Source of the DNA: Sphaerisporangium album
GTDB taxonomy: Bacteria > Actinomycetota > Actinomycetes > Streptosporangiales > Streptosporangiaceae
DNA length: 64,000 nucleotides
Reading direction: 5' to 3'
Assembly (NCBI RefSeq): GCF_003323745.1
Contig: NZ_QOIL01000026.1
Coordinates: forward strand, 1-64,000
Positions 53,601 through 61,222 of this stretch are shown here, one piece after another (position 1 is the stretch's first letter; every line of letters begins with the position of its first letter). The position numbers and the translations under genes were made by a program. The notes below the pieces were generated by a model. That model was not told the DNA's origin and did no database searches. It saw only the letters and a list, made by a program, of their open reading frames with translations.

Positions 53601-54240
53601 CGAGCTGCCGGAGATGACCGAGGCGGAGGCCGTGCAGGCCGAGCTGGAGATCCTCGGCATGGACGTCAGCCACCACGTGATCGCCTTCCACGAGGACCTG
53701 CTCGCCGCGATCGGCGTCGTCAGGGCCGGCGAGCTGCTCACGATGCGCAACGGCGCCGAGATCCTGGTCGCCGGGGTGAAGGTCGCCACCCAGACCCCGG
53801 CGGTGCGCTCGGGGCAGCGGGTCGTCTTCACCACCCTGGACGACGCGACCGGCCCGATCGACCTCACGTTCTTCGAGTCGGTGCAGGGACACTGCGCCGC
53901 CACGCTGTTCGGGTCGTGGCTGCTGGTCGCCCGGGGCGTCGTCCGGCGGGTCGGCGCGCGGGCCGTGTCCCTGCGCGCCCTGGACTGCTGGAACCTCGTC
54001 GAGCTCGACGAGATCTGGCGCACCGAGGGCATCGGGGCGGTGCGGGCGGTGCTGGACGCCGCCCCCCGCGACCGGGGCGGCGTCGGAGGGCGGAGCGTCG
54101 AGTACGGCAACGGCTACCGGCTCTCGCCGTACGCCGACATCGGGCCCCCGGCGGGCGTGCGGACCGCGCCGCGCAAGCTGTGGCACGCGAGCCCGGGCAG
54201 CTCGGGCCCTCCGCCGTCGGCTCAGCGCCGGGGACGCTGA
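50695..54240 (+). CDS. dnaE2: Error-prone DNA polymerase DnaE2
   Basis: A 1181-residue alpha-type (C-family) polymerase of the mutagenic DnaE2 group, used in translesion synthesis. An N-terminal PHP domain (HLHVASAYSLRYG, about 3-15; the His cluster appears mostly kept) is followed by the palm with catalytic Asp in PDIDVDVES (about 395-403) and the third Asp in LLKLDVLGVRM (about 545). CAIRGSGAGSLVNYLV and FGSFGFCKAHAAAFALPTYQ are typical. A C-terminal OB region (about 1000-1110) ends the conserved part. Start ATG 50695 overlaps DUF6504. The stop lies in a 43-44-bp tandem repeat. Confidence 0.92.
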   Translation: MFPHLHVASAYSLRYGSAFPRDLAARAAAQEMDVLALTDRDGMYGAVKHVQACAEAGVGPVAGVDFALGEPGGGRHGEDGDRVTVLARSGGWAHLCRLTTAAHHAGERGEPRVTRELVGLHAGELLVMLGPRSDVGRAVAARRDERARALLAAWRAAVPDVVVEVVDQFGHRDASTAARMLALAESAGVPSVLTNAVRHLEPGDYRVGDVLDAARKLVPLHPRHLEHSASHAYLKSGKEMWHVALRVCGGDRGRATRLLARTREAAERCVLDPLEVLALRGGRERLHLPEVDGDPVPLLRGRCEDGLVARGLERSSEARERLEDELRIIERKRLSGYFIVVSDITDMIRGMGVRCAIRGSGAGSLVNYLVRIGEVNPLDHGLLMERFLSEGREGLPDIDVDVESARRLDCYRAILQRYGEGRVACVSMMETYRARSAIRDVGAAMGLPPHEIDVIAKAFPHIRARQIRAALTDLPELRDSGLGGHALRTMFELAEKLDGLPRHIALHPCGVLVGNSGLRDRTPVERSLLEFPMSQFDKDDVEEAGLLKLDVLGVRMQSAMAYALGEIKRVDGEDVDLDRGVPHDDGATYDLIRTGHTLGCFQIESPGQRELVAKLEPRTMHDLIVDISLFRPGPVNSDMVTPYLEARHGWREPHYPHPALRPALRETHGVVIFHEQVLRVVDAMTGCGLSEAETIRRKLSTSEGRDEARAWWEAEVLPDFDRETTDRAWQVLDAFGSFGFCKAHAAAFALPTYQSAWLKRHHAAAFFAGVLTHEPGMYPNRVILDEARQCGVAVLPLDVNASGRQWLVERCPPPPPPPGVPPEQDPPRRVGEGYGLRVPFSSVKGISEAEVERMVAGQPYTSLADFWERARPSRPVAERVVQVGGVDALHGLHPGGPRWRPGELTRRDLLAQVGVLERASATGVRTRPGARRTARRGETERGWAGTSPDPPAGPAVQIPMGFTEHIRPGELPEMTEAEAVQAELEILGMDVSHHVIAFHEDLLAAIGVVRAGELLTMRNGAEILVAGVKVATQTPAVRSGQRVVFTTLDDATGPIDLTFFESVQGHCAATLFGSWLLVARGVVRRVGARAVSLRALDCWNLVELDEIWRTEGIGAVRAVLDAAPRDRGGVGGRSVEYGNGYRLSPYADIGPPAGVRTAPRKLWHASPGSSGPPPSAQRRGR

Positions 54241-54326
54241 AGCGGCACGGCTCCCGTCGTCGGGTTCCGCGCCGGGGACGTTGAAGCGGCACGGCCTCCG
54301 CCGTCGGTTCCGCGCCGGGGGCGCCG
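54210..54326. repeat. Tandem repeat of 43-44 bp covering the dnaE2 stop
   Basis: GCGCCGGGGACG begins at 54225 and 54269, with a third copy (one base changed) at 54312, each preceded by CCGTCGG-type sequence. Unit one contains the dnaE2 TGA, and the first flank lies in the end of the gene. Confidence 0.8.
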
Positions 54327-54330
54327 AGCG

Positions 54331-55008
54331 TCAGTCCTGGGCGGGGTAGGTGTGCCGGGGCAGCGACCGCAGGGCGGGCAGCAGCTTCAGGCGGGGCGCG
54401 ATGCCCGAGGGACGCGCGCTCATGCGCGCCTCGGTGAGCTCCCGCACCGTCGCCGCGCACAGCACGGCGGCCAGCACCGCTACCGCGAGCTCCGCCACGC
54501 CGAGCCCGGTGAGGTCCTTGCCCTGGGGCGAGTGCGTCATGGGCAGCCGGGCGAGAATGAGGAACACGAAGCCCAGCCAGCTCGCCCACCAGCCCGCGAC
54601 CAGCACGCGCCACGTCTTGCGCCGGCCCTCGCGCAGCCCCGCGTCCTCCCGCAGGGCGTGCAGAAGCAGCGCGGGGGCCGCCAGGTTCAGCACGGGCACG
54701 AACCAGGCGATGCCGATCATCCCCGGCGTGGCGCCGGCCTGCCGCAGCCAGGCGAAGTACGAGCATCCCGCCGCGACCGTCGTCGCGGCCACCAGCAGGA
54801 TCAGCACGGCGAACCACGTCACCGCGCCGGAGACGGCCTCGGCGCCCGGGGCGTGCGGATCGTTGCCCAGCAACGCCATCTGCCGCGCGAGCGTCCTGCC
54901 CCGGGCCTCCTCGAAGACGACCAGGCATGTCAGGGTGGCGATCTGGGCCGCGAGCGCCAGGTAGACGCCGACCGCCGCCCTGCTCACTGAGGATCTGGCA
55001 TAGCGCAT
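54331..55008 (-). CDS. DUF4328 membrane protein
   Basis: A 225-residue protein with six hydrophobic helices (about 12-34, 57-85, 90-118, 135-155, 178-198). WFVPVLNLAAPALLLHAL (about 101-118) is the conserved DUF4328 signature with a Pro in the middle of a helix. Function unknown. ATG 55008 has GGGGAGAC seven bases upstream. It converges on dnaE2 with the tandem repeats between the two stops. Confidence 0.75.
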   Translation of the reverse strand: MRYARSSVSRAAVGVYLALAAQIATLTCLVVFEEARGRTLARQMALLGNDPHAPGAEAVSGAVTWFAVLILLVAATTVAAGCSYFAWLRQAGATPGMIGIAWFVPVLNLAAPALLLHALREDAGLREGRRKTWRVLVAGWWASWLGFVFLILARLPMTHSPQGKDLTGLGVAELAVAVLAAVLCAATVRELTEARMSARPSGIAPRLKLLPALRSLPRHTYPAQD

Positions 55009-55251
55009 GTTGTCTCCCCCCGGCATGCGCCATTAGTCGTGTTCGCTCTGCGACGTAGCGCGACGCCTGACTCACTCCTATCCACGAGATCCCCGCGCTA
55101 ATCGGCGAGCCGAGGGGGAGATCCGTGACACGCGCGAGATGATCTGAGGTTCGCTCGGGTCCGGTGGCGGCGACCTGGAGTGATGGTCACGGGCACCGTC
55201 ATCACGCCGCCACGCCGGCGATGATCCCGCCGTGTCTCCGCGGCGGTGTTC

Positions 55252-55896
55252 CTAGCGGACGACGCCGGACTCCCAGGCCCAGGCGGCGATCTCGACGCGG
55301 TTACGGGCGCCCAGCTTCGCCTGGATGCTGCCCAGGTGCGTCTTCACCGTGGACAGGGAGACGAACAGCTCCGCCGCGACCTCCTGGTTCGTCCGCCCCC
55401 GGGCGACCAGCCGGACGACGTCGAACTCCCGCTCGGTCAGCGGGTCGCGGGGCGGCCTGCCCTGGACGGCCGCCGGCCGGGCGAGGTGTCGCAACAGGCG
55501 GACGGTCACCGACGGCGAGACCAGCGCGTCCCCGTTGGCGGCGGCGCGGACGGCCTCGATCAGCAGCGTCGGCCCGCTGTCCTTCAACAGGAAGCCGCAG
55601 GCGCCGGCGCGCAGCGCGCCGTACACGTACTCGTCCAGGTCGAAGGTCGTGACGATCACCACGCGCATCGGGTCGGGCACGCCAGGCCCGGCGAGGATCT
55701 TCGTGACCTCCAGGCCGTCGAGGCGGGGCATCCGGATGTCCAGCAGGCACACGTCGGGCCGCAGCCGCCGGGCCTGCTCCACCGCCGCGGCCCCGTCCGG
55801 GACCGCCGCGACGACCTCGATGTCCGGCTGCGCGTCGAGGATCATCTGGAAACCGGTGCGCACGAGCTCCTGGTCGTCCGCGACGAGTACCCTCAC
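55252..55896 (-). CDS. NarL/LuxR-type response regulator (orphan here)
   Basis: A 214-residue response regulator. The receiver has D8/D9 and the phosphorylation site D53 (CLLDIRMP), with K105 in FLLKDS; the LuxR helix-turn-helix is PLTEREFDVVRLVARGRTN and what follows (about 150-205). Sensor kinases of this family are normally encoded alongside, but none is in the window, so the cognate kinase is elsewhere or absent. The gene diverges from the MacB/FtsX exporter and is its likely regulator. GTG 55896 is the start. Confidence 0.92.
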   Translation of the reverse strand: MRVLVADDQELVRTGFQMILDAQPDIEVVAAVPDGAAAVEQARRLRPDVCLLDIRMPRLDGLEVTKILAGPGVPDPMRVVIVTTFDLDEYVYGALRAGACGFLLKDSGPTLLIEAVRAAANGDALVSPSVTVRLLRHLARPAAVQGRPPRDPLTEREFDVVRLVARGRTNQEVAAELFVSLSTVKTHLGSIQAKLGARNRVEIAAWAWESGVVR

Positions 55897-56143
55897 GGGC
55901 CCGATTCTGCCAGTCCGCAGAGGGTGACATCGCCGCAAATGCCGGGCCCGAGCGGTCCGGAAGCTCCGGGCATGTCGTGGGGTTCCGCCTGACCGTATGC
56001 CCTGCCCTCCCGGGTGGTCATGCGGCCTTCGCATGGCGACGTGCCCTGATGTCCGGGATCGGCCATTCGGCCGATCCGGCGCGGCCCTGAATCGGACGGG
56101 CGGCCGATCCACCGGACACGGCCTCCGCGCGATGCTCGACGCC

Positions 56144-56908
56144 ATGTCCACCACGCCCACGCCGCCCCCCACGTCCGTCATGCCGGCACTGCCCGCCATG
56201 CCGCACACGTCCGGGCACGCCGTCCTGGAAGGCCGCGCCCTCAGGAAGAGCTTCGGGCCCACCGTCGCCCTCGCCGGGGTCGACATCGCGATCGGGCGCG
56301 GCGAGGCCGTCGCCATCATGGGCCCCAGCGGCTCAGGGAAGTCGACGCTGCTCCACTGCCTCGCCGGCATCACCAGGCCCGACTCCGGCGAGGTCCACCT
56401 GCTCGGCGGGCGCATCGACACCCTCGGCGAGCGGGGACGCAGCGCGCTGCGCCGCACCCGGTTCGGGTTCGTCTTCCAGTTCGGCCAGCTCCTGCCCGAG
56501 CTGCCCGCGGACGAGAACGTCGCGCTGCCGCTCATGCTCGGCGACGTCTCCCGGACGCGCGCCGTCCAGCAGGCCCGGTCGTGGTTCGGCCCGCTCGGCC
56601 TCGCCGGCCTCGAAGGACGCCGCCCGGGCGAGCTGTCCGGCGGGCAGGCCCAGCGGGTCGCCATCGCGCGGGCGCTCGTCACGCGTCCCGCCGTCGTCTT
56701 CGCCGACGAGCCCACCGGCGCGCTCGACCAGGCCACCGGCCACGACACCATGCGCCTGCTGGTAGAGGCCACCAAGCACAACGACGCCTGCCTGGTCGTC
56801 GTCACCCACGACCCGGGCGTGGCCGCCTGGTGCGACCGCGTCGCCGAGGTCCGCGACGGCGCGATCCTCCCCTTCCGCCCCGCGCGGGGGGAGGTGCGCG
56901 ACCGATGA
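56144..56908 (+). CDS. MacB/LolD-type ABC exporter ATP-binding protein
   Basis: A 254-residue ATPase with Walker A GPSGSGKS (about 66-73), signature LSGGQAQR (about 163-170), Walker B VVFADEPTGALD (about 186-197) and H-loop THDP. The DEPTGALD form and the FtsX partner place it in the MacB/LolD/FtsE group of mechanotransmission exporters. ATG 56132 is an alternative start. A 15-codon frame (MSRTTRTRAR then GAVRS) bridges its stop to the permease start with ATGA and GTGA overlaps, which probably couples their translation. Confidence 0.9.
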   Translation: MSTTPTPPPTSVMPALPAMPHTSGHAVLEGRALRKSFGPTVALAGVDIAIGRGEAVAIMGPSGSGKSTLLHCLAGITRPDSGEVHLLGGRIDTLGERGRSALRRTRFGFVFQFGQLLPELPADENVALPLMLGDVSRTRAVQQARSWFGPLGLAGLEGRRPGELSGGQAQRVAIARALVTRPAVVFADEPTGALDQATGHDTMRLLVEATKHNDACLVVVTHDPGVAAWCDRVAEVRDGAILPFRPARGEVRDR

Positions 56909-56948
56909 GCCGTACGACGAGGACGCGCGCACGAGGGGCGGTGCGGTC

Positions 56949-58643
56949 GTGACACGCCTTCTGGACCTGACCTGGCGTCTGATCAGGGGCGGCGGGAGCC
57001 GAGGGCTGCTCGGGTCCTCGCTGACGGTCGTGGCCGTCGCCGTCTCCACCGCGCTGCTGCTGTTCGCCGTGGCCGTCAACGTCGCCTTCGCCGGACGGGC
57101 CGAGCGCGCGGCGTGGCGCAACCCGGTCACCGCCACGGGCACCCCGCGCGCGCTGGAGGCGGTGCGCGTCGAGTTCGCCGGCGACCGCGTGATCACCGTG
57201 GTGCACGTGGCCGTGCTCGGCCTCGGCGTCCGGCCGCCGCGCGGAGTGTCCCCCCTGCCCGGCCCGGGGGAGTTCGTCCTGTCGCCCGCGCTGGCCCGCG
57301 ACCCCTCGGCCGCGCGCCGCTTCCCCGGGAAGGTGGTGGGGACCGTCGGCGACGACGCCCTCGTCCACCCGGGCGAGCTGGTCGCCGTCGCCGGCCACGC
57401 GCCCGGCGACGCGGTGATGACCGCGACGTGGCGCGGTGACCACCGGCTCGGCGTCTCGGCGACGAAGGTCTCGGGCTTCGCGGGCGCCCAGGACAACATG
57501 GCCGTCGGATACCGCGTGCTCGCGGCCCTCGCCGGCGTCCTCATGATCGTGCCGCTGCTCGTTTTCGGGGGCGCGGCGGCACGGCTGACGGTCGCCCGCC
57601 GGGACCAGCGCCTCGCGGCGCTGCGTCTCGCCGGCGCGACCCCCGGCCAGGTGGTCGCGATGACGGTCGCCGAGGCCGTCATGACCGCTTTGGCGGGGGC
57701 GGTGCTGGGGCTGGTGCTCTACGCGGCCGCGGCCCCGTCCCTCCAGCGGATCGAGATCACCGGCGGCACCTGGTTCGCCTCCGACCTGTGGCCCGGGATC
57801 CTCCCCGTAGCGGCCGTGCTGGCGGGGGTGCCGCTGCTGGTCGGGCTGTCGGGGATCGCCGGCCTGCGCAGGGTCGTCGTCAGCCCGCTGGGCGTGGCCA
57901 GGCGCGCGACCCCGCCGGCGATGCGGTTCGTCCGGGTCGTCGTCCTGATGGGCGCGCTCGCCCTGGTGCCCGCCCTCGGCGCGGGGGCGCGGCCGACCAC
58001 CATCCTGGTCGTGCTCACCCTCGCCTTCCTCGCCCTGAACTTCGCGGGCGCGTGGGTGGTGGGGCTGATCGGGCGGATCAGCGCAGCCGGGGCGCGCACC
58101 CCCGCGCGGCTGCTGGCCGGACGGCGTCTCGCCGACGACCCCAAGTCGGCCTGGCGCACGGTGAGCGGGGTGGCGCTGACCGGGTTCGTCGCCGGGTTCA
58201 CCGGCATCCTGACCCCGTCCGCGGAGGCCGGCTCGGACAGGATGACGGCACTGCTCCTGCACGACGTGCGCGTCGGCACGCTGGTCGTGCTCGCCGTGTC
58301 CTTCCTGATCGCCATCGTCAGCGCGGGCGTCACGGCGGCGTCGTCGGTCCTCGACCGGCGGCAGACGTACGCGCTGCTGCGCCTGGCCGGGACGCCGCTG
58401 GAGGTGCTCGACCGCGCCCGGCGCATGGAGACGCTCGTCCCGCTCACGATCATGGGCGGTGGGTCGATCCTGACCGGCGTGCTGTGCGCCGCGCCCTTCG
58501 CCTCGCTGTCGCCGAGCCGGGACGGCGTTCTGACGCTCTTGTGCTGCGTGGTCCTCGGCTTCGGCGGGGTCGTCGCGGCCGGGGCGCTCACCAGGCCACT
58601 CCTGCGCGCGGTCGCCACCGACCCGGCGCCCCGCCCCGACTAG
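56949..58643 (+). CDS. FtsX-like permease of the MacB-type exporter
   Basis: A 564-residue permease with two FtsX-type domains. Helices: one near 15-40, three at about 180-310, and four at about 320-560; the first outer loop (about 45-170) replaces a large periplasmic domain. The sequence ARRDQRLAALRLAGATPGQV (about 214-233) and a similar VLDRRQTYALLRLAGTPLEV (about 461-480) are the two FtsX signature regions. GTG 56949 is coupled to the ATPase gene. The substrate (peptide or lipid) is unknown. Confidence 0.88.
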   Translation: MTRLLDLTWRLIRGGGSRGLLGSSLTVVAVAVSTALLLFAVAVNVAFAGRAERAAWRNPVTATGTPRALEAVRVEFAGDRVITVVHVAVLGLGVRPPRGVSPLPGPGEFVLSPALARDPSAARRFPGKVVGTVGDDALVHPGELVAVAGHAPGDAVMTATWRGDHRLGVSATKVSGFAGAQDNMAVGYRVLAALAGVLMIVPLLVFGGAAARLTVARRDQRLAALRLAGATPGQVVAMTVAEAVMTALAGAVLGLVLYAAAAPSLQRIEITGGTWFASDLWPGILPVAAVLAGVPLLVGLSGIAGLRRVVVSPLGVARRATPPAMRFVRVVVLMGALALVPALGAGARPTTILVVLTLAFLALNFAGAWVVGLIGRISAAGARTPARLLAGRRLADDPKSAWRTVSGVALTGFVAGFTGILTPSAEAGSDRMTALLLHDVRVGTLVVLAVSFLIAIVSAGVTAASSVLDRRQTYALLRLAGTPLEVLDRARRMETLVPLTIMGGGSILTGVLCAAPFASLSPSRDGVLTLLCCVVLGFGGVVAAGALTRPLLRAVATDPAPRPD

Positions 58644-58692
58644 CACCGACGGCACCGGCCAGTACGGACGGGCGGGCACGGTCCTGCAACGA

Positions 58693-59622
58693 CTAGCCTC
58701 GCCCGGAATAGCCGGGCCCGGGAAGCCGTCGTTCCGGGGTGTCGGTCAGCAGTAGGTCGCACAGGGCGTCGGTGATCGGCATGCCGGTGATCTCCTCGAT
58801 CAGCAGGAAGCCGCCGCCGGGGTTCACCTCCAGGAACACGTACCGGTCCTCGGGGGTCAGCGTCAGGTCGATCGTCCCGAACGACAGGCCGAGGTCCGCC
58901 ATGACGCCGAGGCAGCGTCCCCGCACGTCGTCGGGCAGGTCGTGCGGGCGCAGCCGCCGCGAGCTCCTCGGGGAGTGGATCTCGGCGGCGAACACCCGCG
59001 AGCCGCTGACGATGATCCGCAGCGCGAGCCTGCGCAGCACCCGCTCCTGTGCGACGAGGGGGAACGGCCCCGTGCCCGCGGGGTCGGTGAGCGCCCCGGG
59101 CTCCTCCTCGGGGGCCGGGTCGCCGATGGCCCACGGGTGGTCCAGCACCCGGGTGACGATCTGCCCGTGGTGGGCGAGGTAGAAGTCCAGCAACTCCTCG
59201 TGGTCGGTGCTGATCAGCGTGGACGGCAGCGCGAACCCCGCCCGGCCCGCGACCGATAACTGGTACAGCTTGCGCCGGGCGCGGTGGATCACCGGGCGCG
59301 AGGCCGGCACGGCGGCGCAGGCCAGCGTGTCCCACACGTCGGAGGCGAACCCGTCCTGCTGCTGGACGGCGCCCTCGCCGGGCGGCTCGGAGCGGCGGAA
59401 CCAGACCGAGGTGAGCCCGTCGAGGTCCAGGCGCCGCCCGGCGGTGAGCAGCACGCGCCGGGCGGCCCCGGAGTGGTCCAGCGTGACGGAGAGCCTGGCC
59501 AGGCCGGGGAACCGCCCGGGTTCCAGGACGAGCGCGTCGGCCCCGCGTCCGGCGAGGGCGCGGGCGACGTGCCGTGCCTGGGCGTCGTCATCCTCGGTGA
59601 GGATGAGCACGGTGCTGCTCAT
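58693..59622 (-). CDS. MvdD/TgmB-like ATP-grasp ligase
   Basis: A 309-residue ATP-grasp protein similar to MvdD/TgmB peptide maturases, which form ester or amide links in graspetides. It has the N-terminal VLILTEDDDAQARHVARAL, the WFRR motif (about 76-79), the ATP-grasp Arg/Lys region (about 175-220) and the metal-binding EVNPGGGFLLIEE (about 269-281), where the Glu and Asn fit the family. No precursor peptide gene is obvious next to it. ATG 59622 has GGAG eight bases upstream. It diverges from the sulfur leader peptide and DszB-like operon. Confidence 0.78.
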   Translation of the reverse strand: MSSTVLILTEDDDAQARHVARALAGRGADALVLEPGRFPGLARLSVTLDHSGAARRVLLTAGRRLDLDGLTSVWFRRSEPPGEGAVQQQDGFASDVWDTLACAAVPASRPVIHRARRKLYQLSVAGRAGFALPSTLISTDHEELLDFYLAHHGQIVTRVLDHPWAIGDPAPEEEPGALTDPAGTGPFPLVAQERVLRRLALRIIVSGSRVFAAEIHSPRSSRRLRPHDLPDDVRGRCLGVMADLGLSFGTIDLTLTPEDRYVFLEVNPGGGFLLIEEITGMPITDALCDLLLTDTPERRLPGPGYSGRG

Positions 59623-59830
59623 GCGCCGATCTCCACTCGTGAAGGCGTAAGGCCCGCCTCGCCCGGAGGCCGGTGGGCGTCGTTCGCTGGACGCTGCCAC
59701 CCTGACGCGGCGGACTTGACCGCGGCTTGTCGGAACGCGGGCTGACTTGCGGATGGCTTGGATGTCGAATTTCAGACAAAACAAGTAGGGATAGTTGCAA
59801 AGCCGAGAGCGCGGGATTACCGTGGGAGAC

Positions 59831-60004
59831 GTGAACCGCGCCGCCCACCTGACCACCCGTCGGCACGTCGATCTATGCCGGATCACCGGCTCTCTCTGTC
59901 ACGCCGAGACGCCCACCGGCCGACCGACGACGACGGGAGAAGAAGATGCAGGAGCTGTGGTACACCCGCCGCACCGAGCCCACGGCGACCGGGATCGCCG
60001 CTGA
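59831..60004 (+). CDS. Sulfur-operon leader peptide of the RRHVDL type
   Basis: GTG 59831 with GGGAG six bases upstream encodes a peptide beginning VNRAAHLTTRRHVDLCRITG and then SLCH. The RRHVDL-x-R-x3-x-LC pattern is that of actinobacterial putative leader peptides placed before sulfur-assimilation and sulfonate genes, thought to attenuate or activate by Cys-tRNA supply. Here the frame does not stop after the Cys but continues to 60004 and overlaps the DszB-like gene start (59946) in another frame, so ribosomes on it would cross that start site. Two Cys at about 15 and 22. Confidence 0.65.
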   Translation: MNRAAHLTTRRHVDLCRITGSLCHAETPTGRPTTTGEEDAGAVVHPPHRAHGDRDRR

Positions 60005-61004
60005 CCTCGGCTGGCTCGACGACGAGTTCACCCCCGAAGGCATCGCCGTGCGCGCCTTCAGGGAGACCCCCGGCCTGGAAGGCCGCCTGGGCAGGCCGCT
60101 GAGGACGCTCTTCCACGAGAGCGGCAACGTCCCCGCCCTGTGGGCCCGCTCGCGCGGCGCCTCCACCAGGCTCATCGGCCTCACCTGGACAGAGACCCGC
60201 CAGGTGATCCTCGCCCGCCCTTATGTCACCATCCGGGAACCGGAGGACCTGCGCGGACGGCGCCTCGGCCTGCCCCTGCGGCTGGACGCGCCCGTCGACG
60301 TCCGGCGCGCCTCGGCACTGCGCGGCCTGCGCAACGCGCTGTGGGCGGGAGGTCTCACCCTCAACGACGCCCACCTGATCGACGTGCCGGCGACCTCCGG
60401 CGACGGCGCGTGGGCCCCCGAGGTGGAGGCCCTGGCACGCGGAGAGGTCGACGCGGTCTACGTCCGGGGCCCGGCCGCCGTGCGCGCCGGCGAGGCCCGC
60501 GGGCTGCCCGTCGCGATCGACCTCGGCGCCCACCCCGACAGGCGGGTCCGCGTCGACGACGGAACGCTCAAGCTCATCACCGTCGACCAGCTGCTCCTGG
60601 ACGTACGGCCCGACATCGTCGCGCGGTTCCTGCGCGTGGTGCTGGACGCCGCCGACTGGGCCGCCGCCTACCCGGAACAGGCGGTCCTCCTCCCGGGCGA
60701 GAACGACTCGCCCGAGGACAACCCGTCAGGGAACCACGCGTCAGGGAACCGTCACCTGCCGGACGTGACCGATCTGACGGACCTGCTCGCGGGACCGTAT
60801 GGCCCGGCGGACCGATCCGACGGCCCGCCCGGCCTCAAGCCCGCCCTGTCCACCGAGCGTCTCGGCCTTCTCGCCGAGCAGGAACGCTTCCTGCGCGCCC
60901 ACGGCTTCCTCGAATCCGCCGTCGACGTGCACGCCTGGGCCGACGGCACGGCGCTCGCGAGCGCCCGCGCCGGCCGCCGTACGTACCAGGAACAGACCGT
61001 ATGA
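59946..61004 (+). CDS. DszB-like / sulfonate-binding-fold protein without signal peptide
   Basis: A 352-residue protein with the type II periplasmic-binding fold. It resembles DszB (2'-hydroxybiphenyl-2-sulfinate desulfinase) and SsuA-type sulfonate binders: RTLFHESGNVPALWARSRGA, VTIREPEDLRGRRLGLPLR and the end LLAEQERFLRAHGFLESAVD. No signal peptide or lipobox is present, so it is probably cytoplasmic. The catalytic Cys of DszB (in YSNCPVPN) is replaced by Arg in YTRRTEPTA, and the protein has no Cys at all, so it is not a DszB-type desulfinase in the known sense. ATG 59946 has GGGAGAAG upstream. The sulfur leader peptide precedes it. Confidence 0.75.
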   Translation: MQELWYTRRTEPTATGIAADLGWLDDEFTPEGIAVRAFRETPGLEGRLGRPLRTLFHESGNVPALWARSRGASTRLIGLTWTETRQVILARPYVTIREPEDLRGRRLGLPLRLDAPVDVRRASALRGLRNALWAGGLTLNDAHLIDVPATSGDGAWAPEVEALARGEVDAVYVRGPAAVRAGEARGLPVAIDLGAHPDRRVRVDDGTLKLITVDQLLLDVRPDIVARFLRVVLDAADWAAAYPEQAVLLPGENDSPEDNPSGNHASGNRHLPDVTDLTDLLAGPYGPADRSDGPPGLKPALSTERLGLLAEQERFLRAHGFLESAVDVHAWADGTALASARAGRRTYQEQTV

Positions 61005-61222
61005 ACCGAACCGACCACGCGGGACCGGCCGTCCCGCGTCCACGAGCCGGTACGGCGACGAGCGGGGCGCGCTCAGAGGATGGCTCGCCGTACCTCGGGG
61101 CACCGGAGGGGGAGGACGTTTCGGGGTTGGCCGCCCTCCCTCCCGGTGCCCCGCCCGCCCGCCATCCGGCGCGGCGGGCCGTCGCCCACCCGTCCCTCGC
61201 CTCCCCGTGGAGCCGGCCGTGA
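61001..61222 (+). CDS. 73-codon frame coupled on both sides
   Basis: ATG 61001 overlaps the stop of the DszB-like gene (ATGA), and its TGA overlaps the GTG of the following binding-protein gene (GTGA). The 73-residue product is Pro/Ala/Arg/Gly-rich with an acidic middle (SEDGSPYLGAPEGEDVSG, about 25-42) and has no recognised domain. It may be a real small protein or only a relay that lets ribosomes re-initiate at the next gene, as the 15-codon frame before the FtsX gene appears to do. Confidence 0.45.
   Translation: MNRTDHAGPAVPRPRAGTATSGARSEDGSPYLGAPEGEDVSGLAALPPGAPPARHPARRAVAHPSLASPWSRP

Noticed and set aside
50635-54186. Minus-strand open frame of 1183 codons opposite dnaE2
   Set aside because: It is a GC-driven antisense shadow: Arg/Gly/Pro-rich, no domain, no ribosome binding site, while the plus frame is an intact DnaE2.
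59946-61004. Calling the protein a true DszB desulfinase
   Set aside because: The catalytic Cys region is changed (Arg in its place) and the protein has no Cys.
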